Below are positions 13,361 through 26,500 of a stretch of DNA of 64,000 bases, in pieces. The position numbers and the translations under genes are program-made. The stretch comes from Membranipora membranacea. Taxonomy: Eukaryota; Bryozoa; Gymnolaemata; Cheilostomatida; Membraniporidae. Under the pieces are notes generated by a model. That model was not told the DNA's origin and made no database searches. It worked only from the letters and a program-made list of their open reading frames with translations. How positions within the stretch are numbered: position 1 is the stretch's first letter; every line of letters starts with the position of its first letter. Location of the stretch: contig OU612067.1 in assembly GCA_914767715.1 (NCBI GenBank), positions 28,246,162 through 28,310,161 on the forward strand, in the 5' to 3' direction.

Positions 13361-15306
13361 TATGACGATGATTTTTCAATATTGACGCTATGTTAGCTGT
13401 TTTCTACATATATGGCTTTTGCAGTTTGACACATGGCCTCTAACCAAGGATCCTTGCTCTAACCGATGCAGTCATGTTAGAAATCCTAAAATGAGTTGTG
13501 CATATTCATCATTCTGACCAGGGAAGTTGGGACCAGCAAGTAGTTTAGCATTTAATTTTTGAGTTGTCCTCTTTTTTATCAAGACAAAACAACTTCATAT
13601 GTTGGCACCAAAAGCAGAGTAAATTGAGGAGCAACCCACTAACCAGGTAAAAGGAGTGAAATTTGATGATATTTACCCACTAAACTTAGAACACCCAATT
13701 CACATGCAGGATGTGGTCTATGAGTTCATATCAATATGATTCATGTTATGATTATGTCAGTTACCCTTACTGTGAGCTTCATATAAAATTACCTCAGTCA
13801 CCAGCCATGTTTTTGTGGAATATCTATGTACTGTTCCTGTATCACGAGAAGAAATTGATACAAGAAATGCAACTACCAGTTTGCTATGAAGTAAGCCCCA
13901 CAAAATACCCGAGTATGACCTATAATTGTGCGCTCAAACTCTTACATTACGTTACAGTTATGCAGCATATCTGTGGAATACATTCAAACATGGAAAAATA
14001 AAATGTTGGTAATTTGATTCCAGGTCATTATGACTTCATCACTAGCATGCACCAGGCACCAGATTTTCTTTCTTTGCCATCTTTCATGTTTACCTCATGG
14101 ACGTCATGGCAAAGTTTTACAACAATCACAACAAATCCATCGGGTGAGGGGCAAAAGTCTGGGGGGCTCAGACTACAAATCCATCAATCATTATCATCAC
14201 TCTTGAGATCATAGACACAGGATATATACACAGTGATGGAAAGTAAAGGTCATCACAGAATCTTCTTACTATTTTAGCAAATTAAATTGTGTTTATTTAC
14301 AAACAAAGATATAGAACTTTAAGGTTAGTTGCTTGGAAGACCGGTAACACTGGATATACATACAGCTTGGAATACTCATTCAAAACAAAGAAAATGCAAA
14401 AAGTGAGATCAGAAATATTATGAAATCTCTGTGAACATGAAGAAATAAAACTTTAAACATATATAACTGGTAAAATGTTAGCACGGATAGTGTCCAAAAT
14501 GTTAGGTAGATCAGAAAACTCATTCTGAATGTACAACAGGTTGAGTGCCAAGTATACCCGCTGTACCAAAGATTGTCGGGTCCCCTATAAGGTATAATGA
14601 TTATGGTAATTTATAGAGGGTATCAGCTTTAGAACCAATAAAAAAACAGCCAAGCATAATATTTCATAACAGATACACGCAGTTCATGCATGCGTGAGAA
14701 AAAAAAAGCACCACAAATCCACCATACTTTGGCGGCTGGCCACAACTGCACCAGGATGAACATCGAGTGAAAACGAGCTAGCTAAATATGTGTCAATGCT
14801 TTACTTTGGCAGTGGCTAGAAAATTCTCATGAACGAGGTCAACATGACCAATAATAATGCTTAATATTGATTCACTGCTTGGAGGTTGGCATTTACGGTG
14901 AGCCTCAAGAAAGGTTAGAAAAACAAGTTTGTCAACAAAATAGAGTAATAGAATGTGGGGTAGTCTAGAGAAAGCTGGCTATATCTGACCAGACAAATTA
15001 TATCTGCAAGGTAGCTGCAGTATGAAAGGTTTAGCGCAAATAGTAGCGGCCTACATTATGACAACTTGACTTTTCAAACATGAGTTGTGCAAGATAATTT
15101 TGAAGAGAAGTCTCAGCAAATCAAATGTATGTTGTTATGTCAGTTTTGAGATAACCACACAAGGTTGTTTAAATCTAACATGCTGAGCGAGGTATGTTCT
15201 AAGATAAGGCAGGAATTCAAAGCCCTGCCTCTATCTACAAGTCTTTGATATTTGATGTGGGTCATTTCTTGTCACTCACTCAATTAGTATCACTCCAGTC
15301 CGATTA
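13361..15306. other. Intergenic region and 3' UTRs of two convergent genes
   Basis: It lies between the stop of the ABCG gene and the stop of the minus-strand membrane protein. AATAAA occurs at 13997 and 14444 on the plus strand. TTTATT (a minus-strand poly-A signal) is at 14292. The frames seen here (13711-14001, 14014-14214) have no family character and no convincing splice context. I see no gene. Confidence 0.5.
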
Positions 15307-16272
15307 TCATGAATCCATATTTGAGTGTCCATATTTATGAGATGATAAAAGCTGCATGTTAGCGTCAGCATCATCTGAGCTAATAATTGAGCTTTCGGGG
15401 CGGGCGCTATCACTGCTACCCTCTCCAGCTGAGCAACTCTCATCCTGCATAAGTTCTTCTGCAGACCGAGTACCACGACGAGGACGGCCACCTAGGTCGG
15501 GGGAGTCATGTATCATATCTATATCCAATCGATCACCCGCCTGGTAAATAGGATCTCCCGTTGAGTGTAGTCGCCTACGCCTCCCGCTAGGTGCAGTCGT
15601 TCGGGGCTGCGACTCGGCATCTCCTGCTAACGGGGACCGTCCTCTGGTTCTAGGTCTATAATTTCTCAGATCTATGTTATGTATAGTTTTAGAGTTTTTA
15701 TCGATGATAGCCAGAGTAAAGTTCTTACCATCCGATGCTTGCAGACTGCGTGCAGCATCAGCCAGACCTTTAGGCAGCCTGATGACAGGAGGAAGACCAG
15801 GGCTCCTAGGTTTAGGTTTACTCTCAGTAACCTTGTTAACCTGAAACACTCTTTTGCCCGTAACTATCCTCTGCACGTCCTTGGATTCCACACTTGTAGT
15901 GTCACATTCTATACCACTACTCTTCGAATGATTCAATTTATTTTTGGCCCATGGGAGGTTTTCATCCTCATCCCATTTCAGAGCTGTCACACTATTTACA
16001 GTGAGCTCGTTAGTGTCACATCCAAACTGATCGTAATATTCTATTCGCTTTCCCTTCGGAGTCTCATGGGCTTCCTGTCGTTCTACTCCGTGTTTCTTAG
16101 TTGGATTCTTTCCCAACTTTTTGCAGAGCAGGAAGATTAAAACACAAACTAAGATCGAGCCAGCTGTGACGAACACTGCTGTGAGTATTTCCTGAGTATT
16201 TTTGTCGTCCGTCACAGGTGTAGACTTTGTCATTGTCCCGTTCACCATCATCTCTGTGTTGTTGGTCGCCAT
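15307..16272 (-). CDS. Unrecognised single-pass membrane protein, single exon
   Basis: An uninterrupted 321-codon frame, much longer than chance in this DNA. Residues 1-28 are Ser/Thr/Asn-rich with two N-glycosylation sequons (N4, N11). Residues 29-50 form one strongly hydrophobic helix followed by KK. The remaining 270 residues are hydrophilic and look cytoplasmic: an acidic Trp-containing segment, Pro/Arg-rich stretches (RPRTRGRSPL, GRPRRGTRSAEEL) and a Ser/Asp-rich end. With no cleavable signal before the helix, a type III (N-out) topology fits. I recognise no domain; the tail looks disordered and rich in possible phosphorylation sites. ATG at 16272 is the first in the frame. The reverse-strand frame 15679-16140 is a shadow. 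It could be the last coding exon of a longer gene, though the start is plausible. Confidence 0.75.
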   Translation of the reverse strand: MATNNTEMMVNGTMTKSTPVTDDKNTQEILTAVFVTAGSILVCVLIFLLCKKLGKNPTKKHGVERQEAHETPKGKRIEYYDQFGCDTNELTVNSVTALKWDEDENLPWAKNKLNHSKSSGIECDTTSVESKDVQRIVTGKRVFQVNKVTESKPKPRSPGLPPVIRLPKGLADAARSLQASDGKNFTLAIIDKNSKTIHNIDLRNYRPRTRGRSPLAGDAESQPRTTAPSGRRRRLHSTGDPIYQAGDRLDIDMIHDSPDLGGRPRRGTRSAEELMQDESCSAGEGSSDSARPESSIISSDDADANMQLLSSHKYGHSNMDS

Positions 16273-19200
16273 TGTTGTCTGATGTTACTGGGTTCTATAA
16301 CCATAACAAGTCATCCAAATCAATCTGCTGCAATAGAAAAATGCTTGAAATCATGAAGTTGGACAAGTCGATAAGGACATGATCTAAAATTACAACCAGG
16401 ATTTTTTAGATCCTGCATCTGAAAGAGACACATCAAATGGCTCATAACCCCAGATGACATATAATCCCAAACGACATATACTCCCAAATGCCTTATAATC
16501 CGCACTTAAAAAATCGTCAATTTTCACGCCAACTGATTCCCGTTCTCTACTTGTACAGGGGGTCGGTAGCTAGTCAGGCACATATTATTGTGATGAATGT
16601 CAGAAGTAATAGTTCAATTCATGAGATGGCAAATTATATACACAAGGAATAAAGAAATATTCAGCACAGGGTACACCAACAAGTAGTGGTTATCTAACAT
16701 AGCAACAGGAGCCAATGACAAGATAAAACCTCTAATAAGGAGATAAAATCACTGGGTTGTCTACTCAGAGATAACATGCAACTCAATTAGCAACACCAAA
16801 TGCATCACACAGATTGCATGTTATACCTTATCAATCAACAGTTTATCAAACTTGCATATGTAAGAGACCAAACATGTAGAACCACGTAAAAGTACTTCAG
16901 TCAAACAGGATGGAGTGTGTCACCTAACTATCGGGTAACTGAGAGACAGTATCCTTTCTATTACTGTTTTATACTTTTTTGTGCTGATTATGAATCATAG
17001 AAATGAGGTTATAATGGGGTTAGTCATGGGTGTGTTCTGTTTGTTCATCCAATTACAGCAAACAACACTGTAATGTTGTTTTTCCCCATTGGAATAATTG
17101 TGCAATGTTGCATCATGGGATTCCCTATCAACACCTGATGAGTATCAAACATAAGTCATAGTCGAATCATAGTCTAACAAGACCATAGGGCAGAAAATCA
17201 CAAGACCCCATAAAGCTATATATATCAGGGCTGAACACGGCCCAAGTGCAAAATACATCAACTGGTGCTATTTCAAAACCACTTAACCTTGGTTTAAGGG
17301 TGGTCTTTATTTACATCCAGTCGAAACTGGTTGTTGTGAAGCAATTTCCACAATCTGCAAAAAAGTTCCCATCAACAGAATTTTAAACATGTAGTTTTTT
17401 GTGTGGAACAGAGCCAAGTAGGGTTTGGATCTAGTTACACATGATATAATGGATTAGCTCTGATTACACGATGGTCATTATCGTCATCACAATTGGTTTG
17501 GGAAGCCTCTAACTGGCACAAGGCCATGTGAATTCATTCATGTCAAGATGGAAAAGAATCTGCTGAATGTCAGCCAAAACCCTTCACACACCTTATTCCA
17601 CATGCAGCCCATATTCCACAAGTAGGTTGATATCAATTAAAATACATGGGAGCTGAACCCAAATCTTGGAGGATGCATTGTGACAGCCTCTCGTGGAAAA
17701 TTAAAATAATTGATCATCTACCAACCCATCCCTTTGGATCCAGTAAAAGTACTCCTGTGTACAAAAGTTTTCCTCTGACAGATTGCCATACAAAATGTCA
17801 CTGAACTAATAACCATACATAACAGACATTTAGAGCCCATCTTCGCTAGTTACTGTCACCACACTTGTGATCAAAAAGCCATATCCACCAATATATTCGA
17901 GACTAAATGTCTAGATTCTGTTTGGGGCTGCAAGTGGTTGCCCCTTTAAAGCAAAAGTACAAGGTAACTTTGAAGGAAACGTTGGAAATGATTGAACCAT
18001 AATGTGTGATTCCCTGTCCAAAAAAAACTTGGTAAGCGAAAGTCATAATAGTTGTGTAAATATCATTTCAAAAACAGTGCACGCGTATCAAACAAGATGA
18101 CCTTTGATTTCCAATCAGTTGAGCATTGGGGGTGGCTGAGAGAATACCAAATTCAACATCCAATTAGTGAGAACATACTATTATCTGCCTAACATTTTGT
18201 CCCAATACCTCTATTTTAAGAGCTAGAAATTGTTTATCATCATGTTCAGATTATTTATAGTATTCCTCCCCCACCCCCACAGGCCTCTCTTGTCAGATAG
18301 AGGGTTGGTCTGCCCAACAACTATCATGGAATTCGATACCCTCCCTCCGTATAAACTAATCTAGTATTATAAACAATTTTCTGCTAGAGATAATATTGTT
18401 TCCTGATAATAAATCAACTCAAGTCAACAACAATATCAGGAAGTGAAAAATCATCTATAAAATAAGCAACTATACAAGGAAGTATCATGAATGGTATATA
18501 TTGTTGGCAAATATCAGGTGATTTTACACATACCAACCTTTTTATCTTGCTTGGTTTTTGGAAACTTTGTGTTTTATTCTACTGGTATTCTACTGCAGAA
18601 TAGCTCCATACCTAGTACACACCTGCAAGAAGAACATGTAACATGATATTGTAGCCTGTATTTCCATAATTGAGGTGACATTCAGGCTGAACTAAGAAAA
18701 TAATACACCTGAGGATGGGTTTGAAATGGCACAAGGTAGTTGCATGTAATATATGTGACATTCCAGCAATGGTACCCTTCTAAGCGGAGCACCGGGTTTC
18801 TAAATTTACAAAAGAGGGCAACAGTGACATGAAACTGCGATTATAACATTTGTCAGACAGCTCCCGATCAAAGGAGAGTCTCCTTACCAGAACCAAACGA
18901 AAAACCACCGGGTGTTGTAAGTCTCATGTGGTAGGTGCTCCATGGGACATATCTTACAGTACTCAAGGCCTAGACAGCAATTTTTTTGGTGCTGTAGTGT
19001 AGACCGTATGAGTGCTGTAAGACATGTCCCATACAGCACTTGTCATACATCTCACAACACCCAACACCAGAGTGTTGGATTGGAATAAGTACCTAAACAA
19101 TATCACTTAGCACACAACATGGGCTGCACCAACAAACCATCTACGATGAGTATTTTCATAAAACTGGCCACTGCCCATAATAATATAGTTGGAGTGACAT

Positions 19201-20580
19201 TTTTCTGTAATACAGTATGTCTGTCAGTCAAACATTATCATGCAGTTTAGCAGTAGACGTGTCAAGTGCAGTGTGTGTGCACATGTAGCTGTGAAAGACA
19301 TATTTTTTATAGATAACTATTTCATTTAATTATTTTTTTAAACTTGCCCTTGGCCTTGCCCTGCCTTTGAGTTGACTTAATTAAGTTTAAATAATAAATT
19401 CACACAACAACTTATCCGAACTCTTACCTGAGCTTACAATGAAAAAAATGTAATGGAAGTAAGCACAGGCTGGTCTACATGCTTTACGGTACCACAGATT
19501 GAGGGTTACAATCAACACCAGTTTCCGATGAGGATTGATTCATTTTGTATTCACTCACCACTACTAGTTGAACTGTCAATTTGCACTAAATCCCCTAATA
19601 TCTTCCTTCAAGCAACAAGTGGATGACCTCTGACCTAAACACTGATTGGCTGATTCGCTTTGTTTGGCAATACCAATTACTAGATGGGGGTTATGCATTC
19701 ATGTTTTATAAGCAGACAACTTCTAATACAAAAATATTTGGGGTACCACCCTCCCTGGTGCCACCCCTAAAAATCCGTCAATTTTGGATAGCTATGCCAG
19801 ATTCCATAAGAAAATAATTATAAGGCTTCATGGGATAAACCTATTGATCAGAGAAGCTCATCACATGCAATGCAATAGTGTCTGACCAAATTGTTTGATC
19901 AGGCAAGATTCCATTAAAGTTTTATTACTGGTAGACAGACCATCCGCAGGAGAATTACTTTATGCTTGTGCAAGGTAAATTCTTTCCATCTATCGTTGAG
20001 TATAAAGCTATGTAAAAATATATATATCTTTTGACTGAGACAGGCCTTACAATTTTGAATGACATTTGTTTAATTATATGTAACAACCATTTTAATAGAT
20101 ATATACATAAACAAAAACTTGTCATCATGTGTGTATGGATGCACGAATGCATGTATGTGAGCATAACGCAAGCGGGTCTATTTTCCAACATCTTCAGTTC
20201 TGTACTTTGGATTGCATTCTGAGGTCATGTTGCTACACTTAGTACTAAGGCTATGAGAAACCGATTAGCTATTGCTATCTAATAACCTAGTGGCCAATAC
20301 ATCCACAACGGACTCTTGTGAATAACAGGATACATGATAAGGAAATATATATGAAATTTCCATAACTTTCAGCTTGACATCTGGCTCCTGGTGATATATG
20401 CGTACATTCCACATTTGGCCTTCCAAATTTAGCATTTATCAGATAAGTCTTATCAAACATTGGTGGGAAAAGTCACATGTTGGGTGAATATTTGTGTCCC
20501 CCATTACAGCCTTATCCTTGGTTCTAATTTTATTCTTCATACTTGATAATTACCGCCAAGACGTTTGTAGCAGTCTCAAC
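16273..20580. other. Long intergenic region, no gene seen
   Basis: It separates two divergent genes (membrane protein on minus, IGFBP/thyroglobulin protein on plus). No frame here shows family character or exon structure. A degenerate TATAATCCCAAA-type repeat occurs at about 16440-16500 and a hairpin at 18908-19065. Promoters of both genes presumably lie here; no convincing TATA box could be assigned. Confidence 0.5.
18908..19065. repeat. Inverted-repeat hairpin element, arms about 55 bp
   Basis: The left arm (about 18908-18965, containing GGTGTTGTAAG and CCATGGGACATATCTTACAG) is mirrored by the right arm (about 19009-19065, CTGTAAGACATGTCCCATAC and CTCACAACACCC) with scattered mismatches. 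The spacer is about 43 bp. No coding capacity; probably a short MITE. Confidence 0.6.
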
Positions 20581-21858
20581 ATGTTGTCTGTAGGTTTGAT
20601 TCTTTCCGTACTGGTTGCCAGCTCTTACGGGCTCATAGCCTGTACTCCTAATATTTGTGATGGAGTAGACAAGGGTGTGCTGGAATGTGAGGGAGACAGG
20701 ATCGACGGTGGAGGATTCTGTGGATGTACAGATACCTGTGCTGGAGTAAGTATAAAATTATTTCATAGATGTGCGGTAAATAGGTTACTCTGAAAAGTCG
20801 ATCAAAGTTGCGGATCTCTTTAAATCAAAAACGTGAAACAGATACAAAACCTAAAACAAATGTTCTTTTCAATTAGAAAGAACATTTGGAAACCATAAAT
20901 TCCGTAAAACAGACTTATTCACATATTATTGTGACGTTTTATACTCTTCAGTGTATAATTAGGAGTATTTTGTTTATGTTAGATGGAAGGCGACTCCTGC
21001 TCCGCACCTACTGCTAATGTAGTACCCCTTCTTGGCGTTTCCCCAATCCCACCATGCAGCAGTGGCCTCGAGTGTGTGAAGAAAGCAATGGGAAGCAGTC
21101 TAATCTTTGGCTTCGGAAGGAACGGAGTCTGTCAGAAGATGCAAGCCCCAACACCACCTGCAACCAGTAAATACTCATCTCATCTCTAAATACATATGTG
21201 TGCCAAAATTAACTTTAGGAATCTAAACAGTATCTGTAGTATTTAATATGCATAGCAGAAAGAATTTCACTTGGTGCATAAAAAAGTATATGACATGAAA
21301 TGTATGCCGTTTTCACATTGTAGAAAGACCCCCCACCCAATGTGAGAGAACTAGAATGTTGAGATGGCTATCCAATGCTATTTGGGCAGGCCAGTGGACC
21401 CCACGCTGCTTCACAAGCGGAGAGTTCATGCCTAAACAGTGTGATAACACAGGTGTGTTGACTTGCTTCTTAGTACTGTTAGATTTTACTTTGTAGAGAG
21501 ACCCCAATCTCAGTGTGAACAGACTAGAGCAGTCAGAATGATCTCATTCGCTATCTGGAGAGGCCAGTGGACACCAAACTGCTACGCTAACGGAGACTTC
21601 AAACCCAAGCAGTGTGATAACACAGGTATATTACGCAGTGAAATTAATGCTCTGCACACATATTGGGTGACATTGATCTAGTCAAACTAAACTGTCTTCT
21701 TCTGTCTTCTGGTAGGCAAGTAATGTCTTGACTGTAAAGGTATCAGAACATGAGTAACATGTTTTCCTTTTTTTGCAGGTGCTTGTTTCTGTGTGACAGC
21801 CCAGACCGGAGAAATGATTGTCGGTAGCAAGAAGCAGTCCCAGGATGTCATGTGTTAG
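20581..21858 (+). CDS. Secreted IGFBP-like / thyroglobulin type-1 protein with duplicated exons
   Basis: Exons: 20581-20745, 20983-21166, 21324-21452, 21497-21625, 21779-21858. The start MLSVGLILSVLVASSYG is a signal peptide; an ATG at 20494 would put a poor segment before it. The first two exons encode a Cys-rich module (C21, C26, C36, FCGC 47-49, C53, EGDSC61, PCSSGLEC) resembling the IGFBP N-terminal domain. Exons 3 and 4 each encode the first half of a thyroglobulin type-1 domain (QWTP.C...G.F.PKQCDNTG). Exon 5 encodes the second half (ACFCVTAQTGE...C). Using all exons gives 228 residues with an unpaired half-domain; using either exon 3 or 4 gives 185 residues and a complete six-Cys domain. 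Type-1 domains often inhibit cathepsins or bind growth factors. The IGFBP assignment is tentative, the thyroglobulin one firm. Confidence 0.87.
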
Positions 21859-21897
21859 ATCAGAGATACCGATGGTAGAACCGATTCCCAATGAACC

Positions 21898-21980
21898 CTA
21901 GGCCTAACACTAACACAATGTGCCCTAACACTAACCTAATGTAACCTAACACAAACCTGGTGTAACCAACACTAATGTAC
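21898..21980. repeat. Degenerate CTAACACTAAC..ATGT repeat
   Basis: Four to five imperfect copies of an approximately 20 bp unit (CTAACACTAACCTAATGTAA type) lie immediately downstream of the IGFBP/thyroglobulin stop codon, so probably in its 3' UTR. Confidence 0.6.
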
Positions 21981-22615
21981 TTTTAAAGTTCAATAGACCA
22001 ACAACCAAATATAAATACAATTTGCTTTTGTTACGACACTTTCAATTTTGCCTACCAGTACACGGTCTCTCCGTAGGGATGTATCATGGGCTATTCGGGC
22101 GATATTAGCATACAATTAACACCACATCCTAGTCGAAACAATACAGCAACAGAGCTGTTTTTAACTGAGGTTATAAATAGCACATTGCATTCAAATATTT
22201 AATGTAGATTTGGTATTGTACTAATTGCTAACTCCTTGCTGTCACCTTACAAATTAAGAAAACAGTCACGTCAAGTTTGAATTAATTAATCTTAATTTAC
22301 ATGAAATGTGACACAAGATATATGACAGGCGAGATATAAACAGCAGGATACTATACCAGAACATCTTCTAAATCATACTGGAAATATATTAGCAAGATAG
22401 CAGAGCATTTTCCCCTCTTACATGGGGGTTTTCATTATTCTTTTCATCAATGACACAAATCCTCTCTCCTAACATGATGTGTCACCAAGGTAGATGGACA
22501 AAGGACATGTAGTCAATTCCTCTTGTTTACTCTATGGGTTCAAATATTTTAACTATGGAATATTCAGTTGTGATAGTTGTTCAGTTATTTATCCATGGGG
22601 TTGTCTGACTCATCT

Positions 22616-22796
22616 GCGTACCACTGTGACAGCACCTACCATGTGAGCACTGTGACAGCACCTACCATGTGAGCACCTACCACTGTGACAGCACTGTGAC
22701 AGCACCTACCATGTGAGCACCATCTGCGTACCACTGTGACAGCACCTACCATGTGAGCACCTACCACTGTGACAGCACCTACCATGTGAGCACCAT
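22616..22796. repeat. Minisatellite of CACTGTGACAGCACC / TACCATGTGAGCACC
   Basis: Two 15 bp modules are shuffled and repeated about ten times, with higher-order units starting CATCTGCGTACC. Copies are almost identical, so expansion is recent. The minus-strand frame 22636-22851 is its translation (repeated VVGAHMVGAVTV), not a gene. Confidence 0.9.
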
Positions 22797-23482
22797 TTCT
22801 AACAATTCTGAACCATTGAACAATAACACAACATAGTTTTGTATAATCCATTTATCTGTTGTACTTATCTCCAGTATGTAACAGAAAAGACAATAAGTAA
22901 AGGCAAGCAAAAATAGTTGTGAGGTTTGATAGAGTAAGCTCAGTACAAGAGAAAATTCAGATATGGAATGAACCGATAAATATTATTGTCACCAATCAAC
23001 AACTGAGAGAGAAGCACCAAAAATCGAGTACAAAAATATTGACCATGAGGGGCGTTAATTCAATCTTGGTTGATAAGTTATGGTTAGCATAATAGTCTCT
23101 TAATGTATACATACAAGCATACATAAAGTAAGGGGGGGGGGGAATCTACAAACATGCTGAACTTTGTTATCTTTGAGTCAACCTCCCTCTTAAATACAGT
23201 TCACTATCTCATGTTATATTAATCACGCACTAGTTACTATGATAGCATCACTTTGAGTTCAACAGTCTTTTCTGATATTATCTTACTTTAGATAGAAATA
23301 TTATGTTCACACAGTGTTGTTAGACATCGGTGCAGATGTAGCTGGAGAACCCAGCTGTTCTGATCGGGCACTGGGTAGTAACAACTAGCAACCGCTGTCC
23401 AATACATATTTATAAGGTTGTTTGAGGGACCGCTTTTTCATTCAAACTAGATGCAGTCTAATTAAATATGAGAGTACTGCAG

Positions 23483-23488
23483 TTTATT
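23483..23488 (-). terminator. Candidate poly-A signal of SNX17
   Basis: TTTATT on the plus strand reads AATAAA on the coding strand, about 63 nt after the SNX17 stop codon. Confidence 0.5.
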
Positions 23489-23550
23489 TACTGCATGCAG
23501 GAGAACGAGAAAGAAAAAGGTTCAGCAAAAGCTGGAGCCTACAGTACATA

Positions 23551-26500
23551 CTACAAGTCATCATCGCCGATGCCGCTGAATGCTGACTGCTTGCTAGATG
23601 AGACTGTATCAGAGCCGCCATTTGATTGTGAATCTGAGCGCTGTGATTTCGGCTTTCCCATTATATTCAAAGAAGTTATCTTTTCCTGCGAATAAATAAC
23701 AAGCGAATAAACAATAACGAACTCATCAGGCAATGCGATGGTGAACTCTAAACCAGAAAGATGAAAAAAGTGCAAAAATATGACAGTTAGAGGGGACACA
23801 TCTTTCACTATGTTGATAATGAACAAAATGTCATAATATCATCCACAAACAAATACTCTATATTGAAATTCACAATGTTAACTTTTAAACAATTCCAGCG
23901 CAATTTCAGCACACTGATCATGCGGATATACTTTTGCATGTAAATATCTGATCAATAGAGCGCTAGTTAGGTGTCCACAGAGAGAATTTAGTGAGAGCAC
24001 AAAATACATCATATCAATAGTTAGATGTGGAAACATGTACTATAATTAATTTAACTTAGTTGATCTAACAAGTTATCAAAAGTGTGTTCTTGATAAAAAA
24101 TTGGTTCATTCTGATCATTCACACTGAACTCACAGATAGACGCTTGACAGATTCCATAGCCTTGTGACCCATACTCTCATCAGTCTCCTGTTCTCCTATA
24201 ACAGTACCATCTCGTCTCATGAAGGAGGCGGCCTGACCAGACTTATCTCTATCCTGAGGTCGCCTCATACGACGCCCAGACTTCTTCATCATCAGCTCGT
24301 CTACCATTCCCTGATGATTATATTTAATAATATGTATTATAGATGTATATTATAGATGCATTATATGTATTACAATATATATATATATATGGATGTCTAC
24401 TTATTGAAATACATTTGGAACTTTGCATGGAACATTAATTTAAGCATAGTTTAGTATTTTTCTAGCCGGTGATGCTTGTATATGTACTTTGTCTTCCAGG
24501 GGTTTAATAAATCTTGTGTAGGGTCACCTATGTACAATTACTGCTATGCTACCTATGTGCTGCAAAAATCAGTTAAAGCGCTAAAAAATTGACCCGATTG
24601 ATGGCAGTGACATTTTATGTCGACCAATTCTGATCAAATGAAGTTGATAACAAAATATTACTATCATCAACCCGGGCAATGTTCGAGCACTTAAACTACA
24701 TGGAGCAACATCTACGGCTATATATCTAACGTATATTGGTAGGTGATCCATTTGGATTAAATAATAAATCACAAGCAAAACCTTCAGGGTGCTCTTCAAC
24801 CTCAGTCTAAGTTACATGAAAATCAAAAAGGCACAACACATGAACATTCTATAGAGATTACGCTAAAGGTGAGGTCTGAGGTCTCACCGTAACCTACTAA
24901 CCTGAAGGCACATGCTTATAAGTATAGCCTGGTCCGTGATGATTGTTATCCACTTGAGTGTATCTTTAGCTATGAGATACTCTATAGCTAACTCCATCTT
25001 CCTATCGCTGTCTGACTGCTTGCTGGAGCTGGCAGCTGCTGAGGCAGATGTAGAGTCAGGACCACCGATAGCGGTGATACGCCAGCACCTCATACGCGTC
25101 ACCTGAAATATCCCCTCCTTACCATCGTTCTGTCAAAGAGAGTAACAATATCACATATCATCACATATATTTCTATAACACTTCTTTCTCAAAGACGACA
25201 ACTGAAACAACAGGTTATTTTCTCCATGCTAGTGCTCGCAAAAAAATATGTAATCAGATACACCAACACTTTCATTTAAAAGCACACCTATGTTCGTAAC
25301 GAAGATTGTTTGTGTGGGTCTAAATCCAATAAACCCACAGGTCGGTTTAGTAATTATTTGACAACATTATGCTAAATTGGAGTTGCCCACTTATTGAACA
25401 AAAGTGTCAATAAGGGGACAACTCTTATTTTGACAGAGGTTTTTACGCTTTACTGTGAATCGAGCAAATACATTATTACAAGTTTAAAACTAGCATTTCT
25501 AAAAACAGATACATCCCACTACTCTAACATCAGGAGGAATGAAAGTAGGGATTGTTGCAGTATGGTAGGGTTGTTTGAATTAGCAAATTGTGAAGTGCAC
25601 AACTAAGGCATAAGATGATGGGTAATTATATATGTATAATCACATATGTTACTGGTATTGGACAATATTGGCTAAGTTCGTTGTTGGGACAGGCACATGT
25701 GTGTTCTTTGCTCTGTGTACAGTCGCAGACATAAAATACATAAATATAATGCACTTACCGGCCCTGAGGTGATTATAAATGTGAGTTGTTTATTGCCTGC
25801 ATGGATTGTAACACCGGTATTAGGCTCTGGATAATCTGTGATTGAAGGTTTGAACTGTAAGTGTCCGTAAAATTTTAATGTTCTCGCCAATCTCAAATAC
25901 TGAAAATAAACACAAACAACATTAATAAAAACCATTTGACACAACAAATATGCAGTCTACGAATTATTTCATCATCATAAAAGTGTGAGCACTAAGAGCT
26001 GTGTTATTTCCGTCCACATAATAATAAATTAATTATCCTATTTATTTAGAATTCCTCATTTATTGCTTGTGAAGAAATTTACCATTATGATTTGCATAAA
26101 ATGATGCAGGTGACCATGCCAATGGTGGATGATAAAATACACAACAAGTAGTAGCCTACTTCTTTTTTTGAGTTTTTCTTCTGTAGAGCGGCTAATCTCC
26201 TGTGTTGTTCTGTGTCAGCGTTTACCCATCCTCTATCTATATCACTGTTAGCTTGTACGTATAATAAGTTCATCGCTACTCTGTCCTCTATCAAGTCATC
26301 ATCCATAGTGGGATCCCAGAACCTGAAGTAAAAATATAGAAGTATTGAAGTTTGACAAGTCTTGACAAGCTTTATTGGTTGTGGGGACAACCAACCGACC
26401 CGACCAACCAACAAAGCTTGTCGAGACAGGAGGGTCAGGCTAATTCAATCACCAGTTTAGTTTTCCAATCTTTACATGGTATTGTTATCCTGTTCTTTCC

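Noticed and set aside
15679-16140. Open frame of 153 codons on the plus strand
   Set aside because: Lies wholly inside the longer minus-strand 321-codon gene; its composition is that of the complement.
22636-22851. Minus-strand repeat protein (AHMVGAVTV repeats)
   Set aside because: Direct translation of a nucleotide minisatellite; no start context, signal or homology.
24375-24391. TATA box for a gene in the SNX17 intron
   Set aside because: Simple (AT)n microsatellite with no downstream frame.
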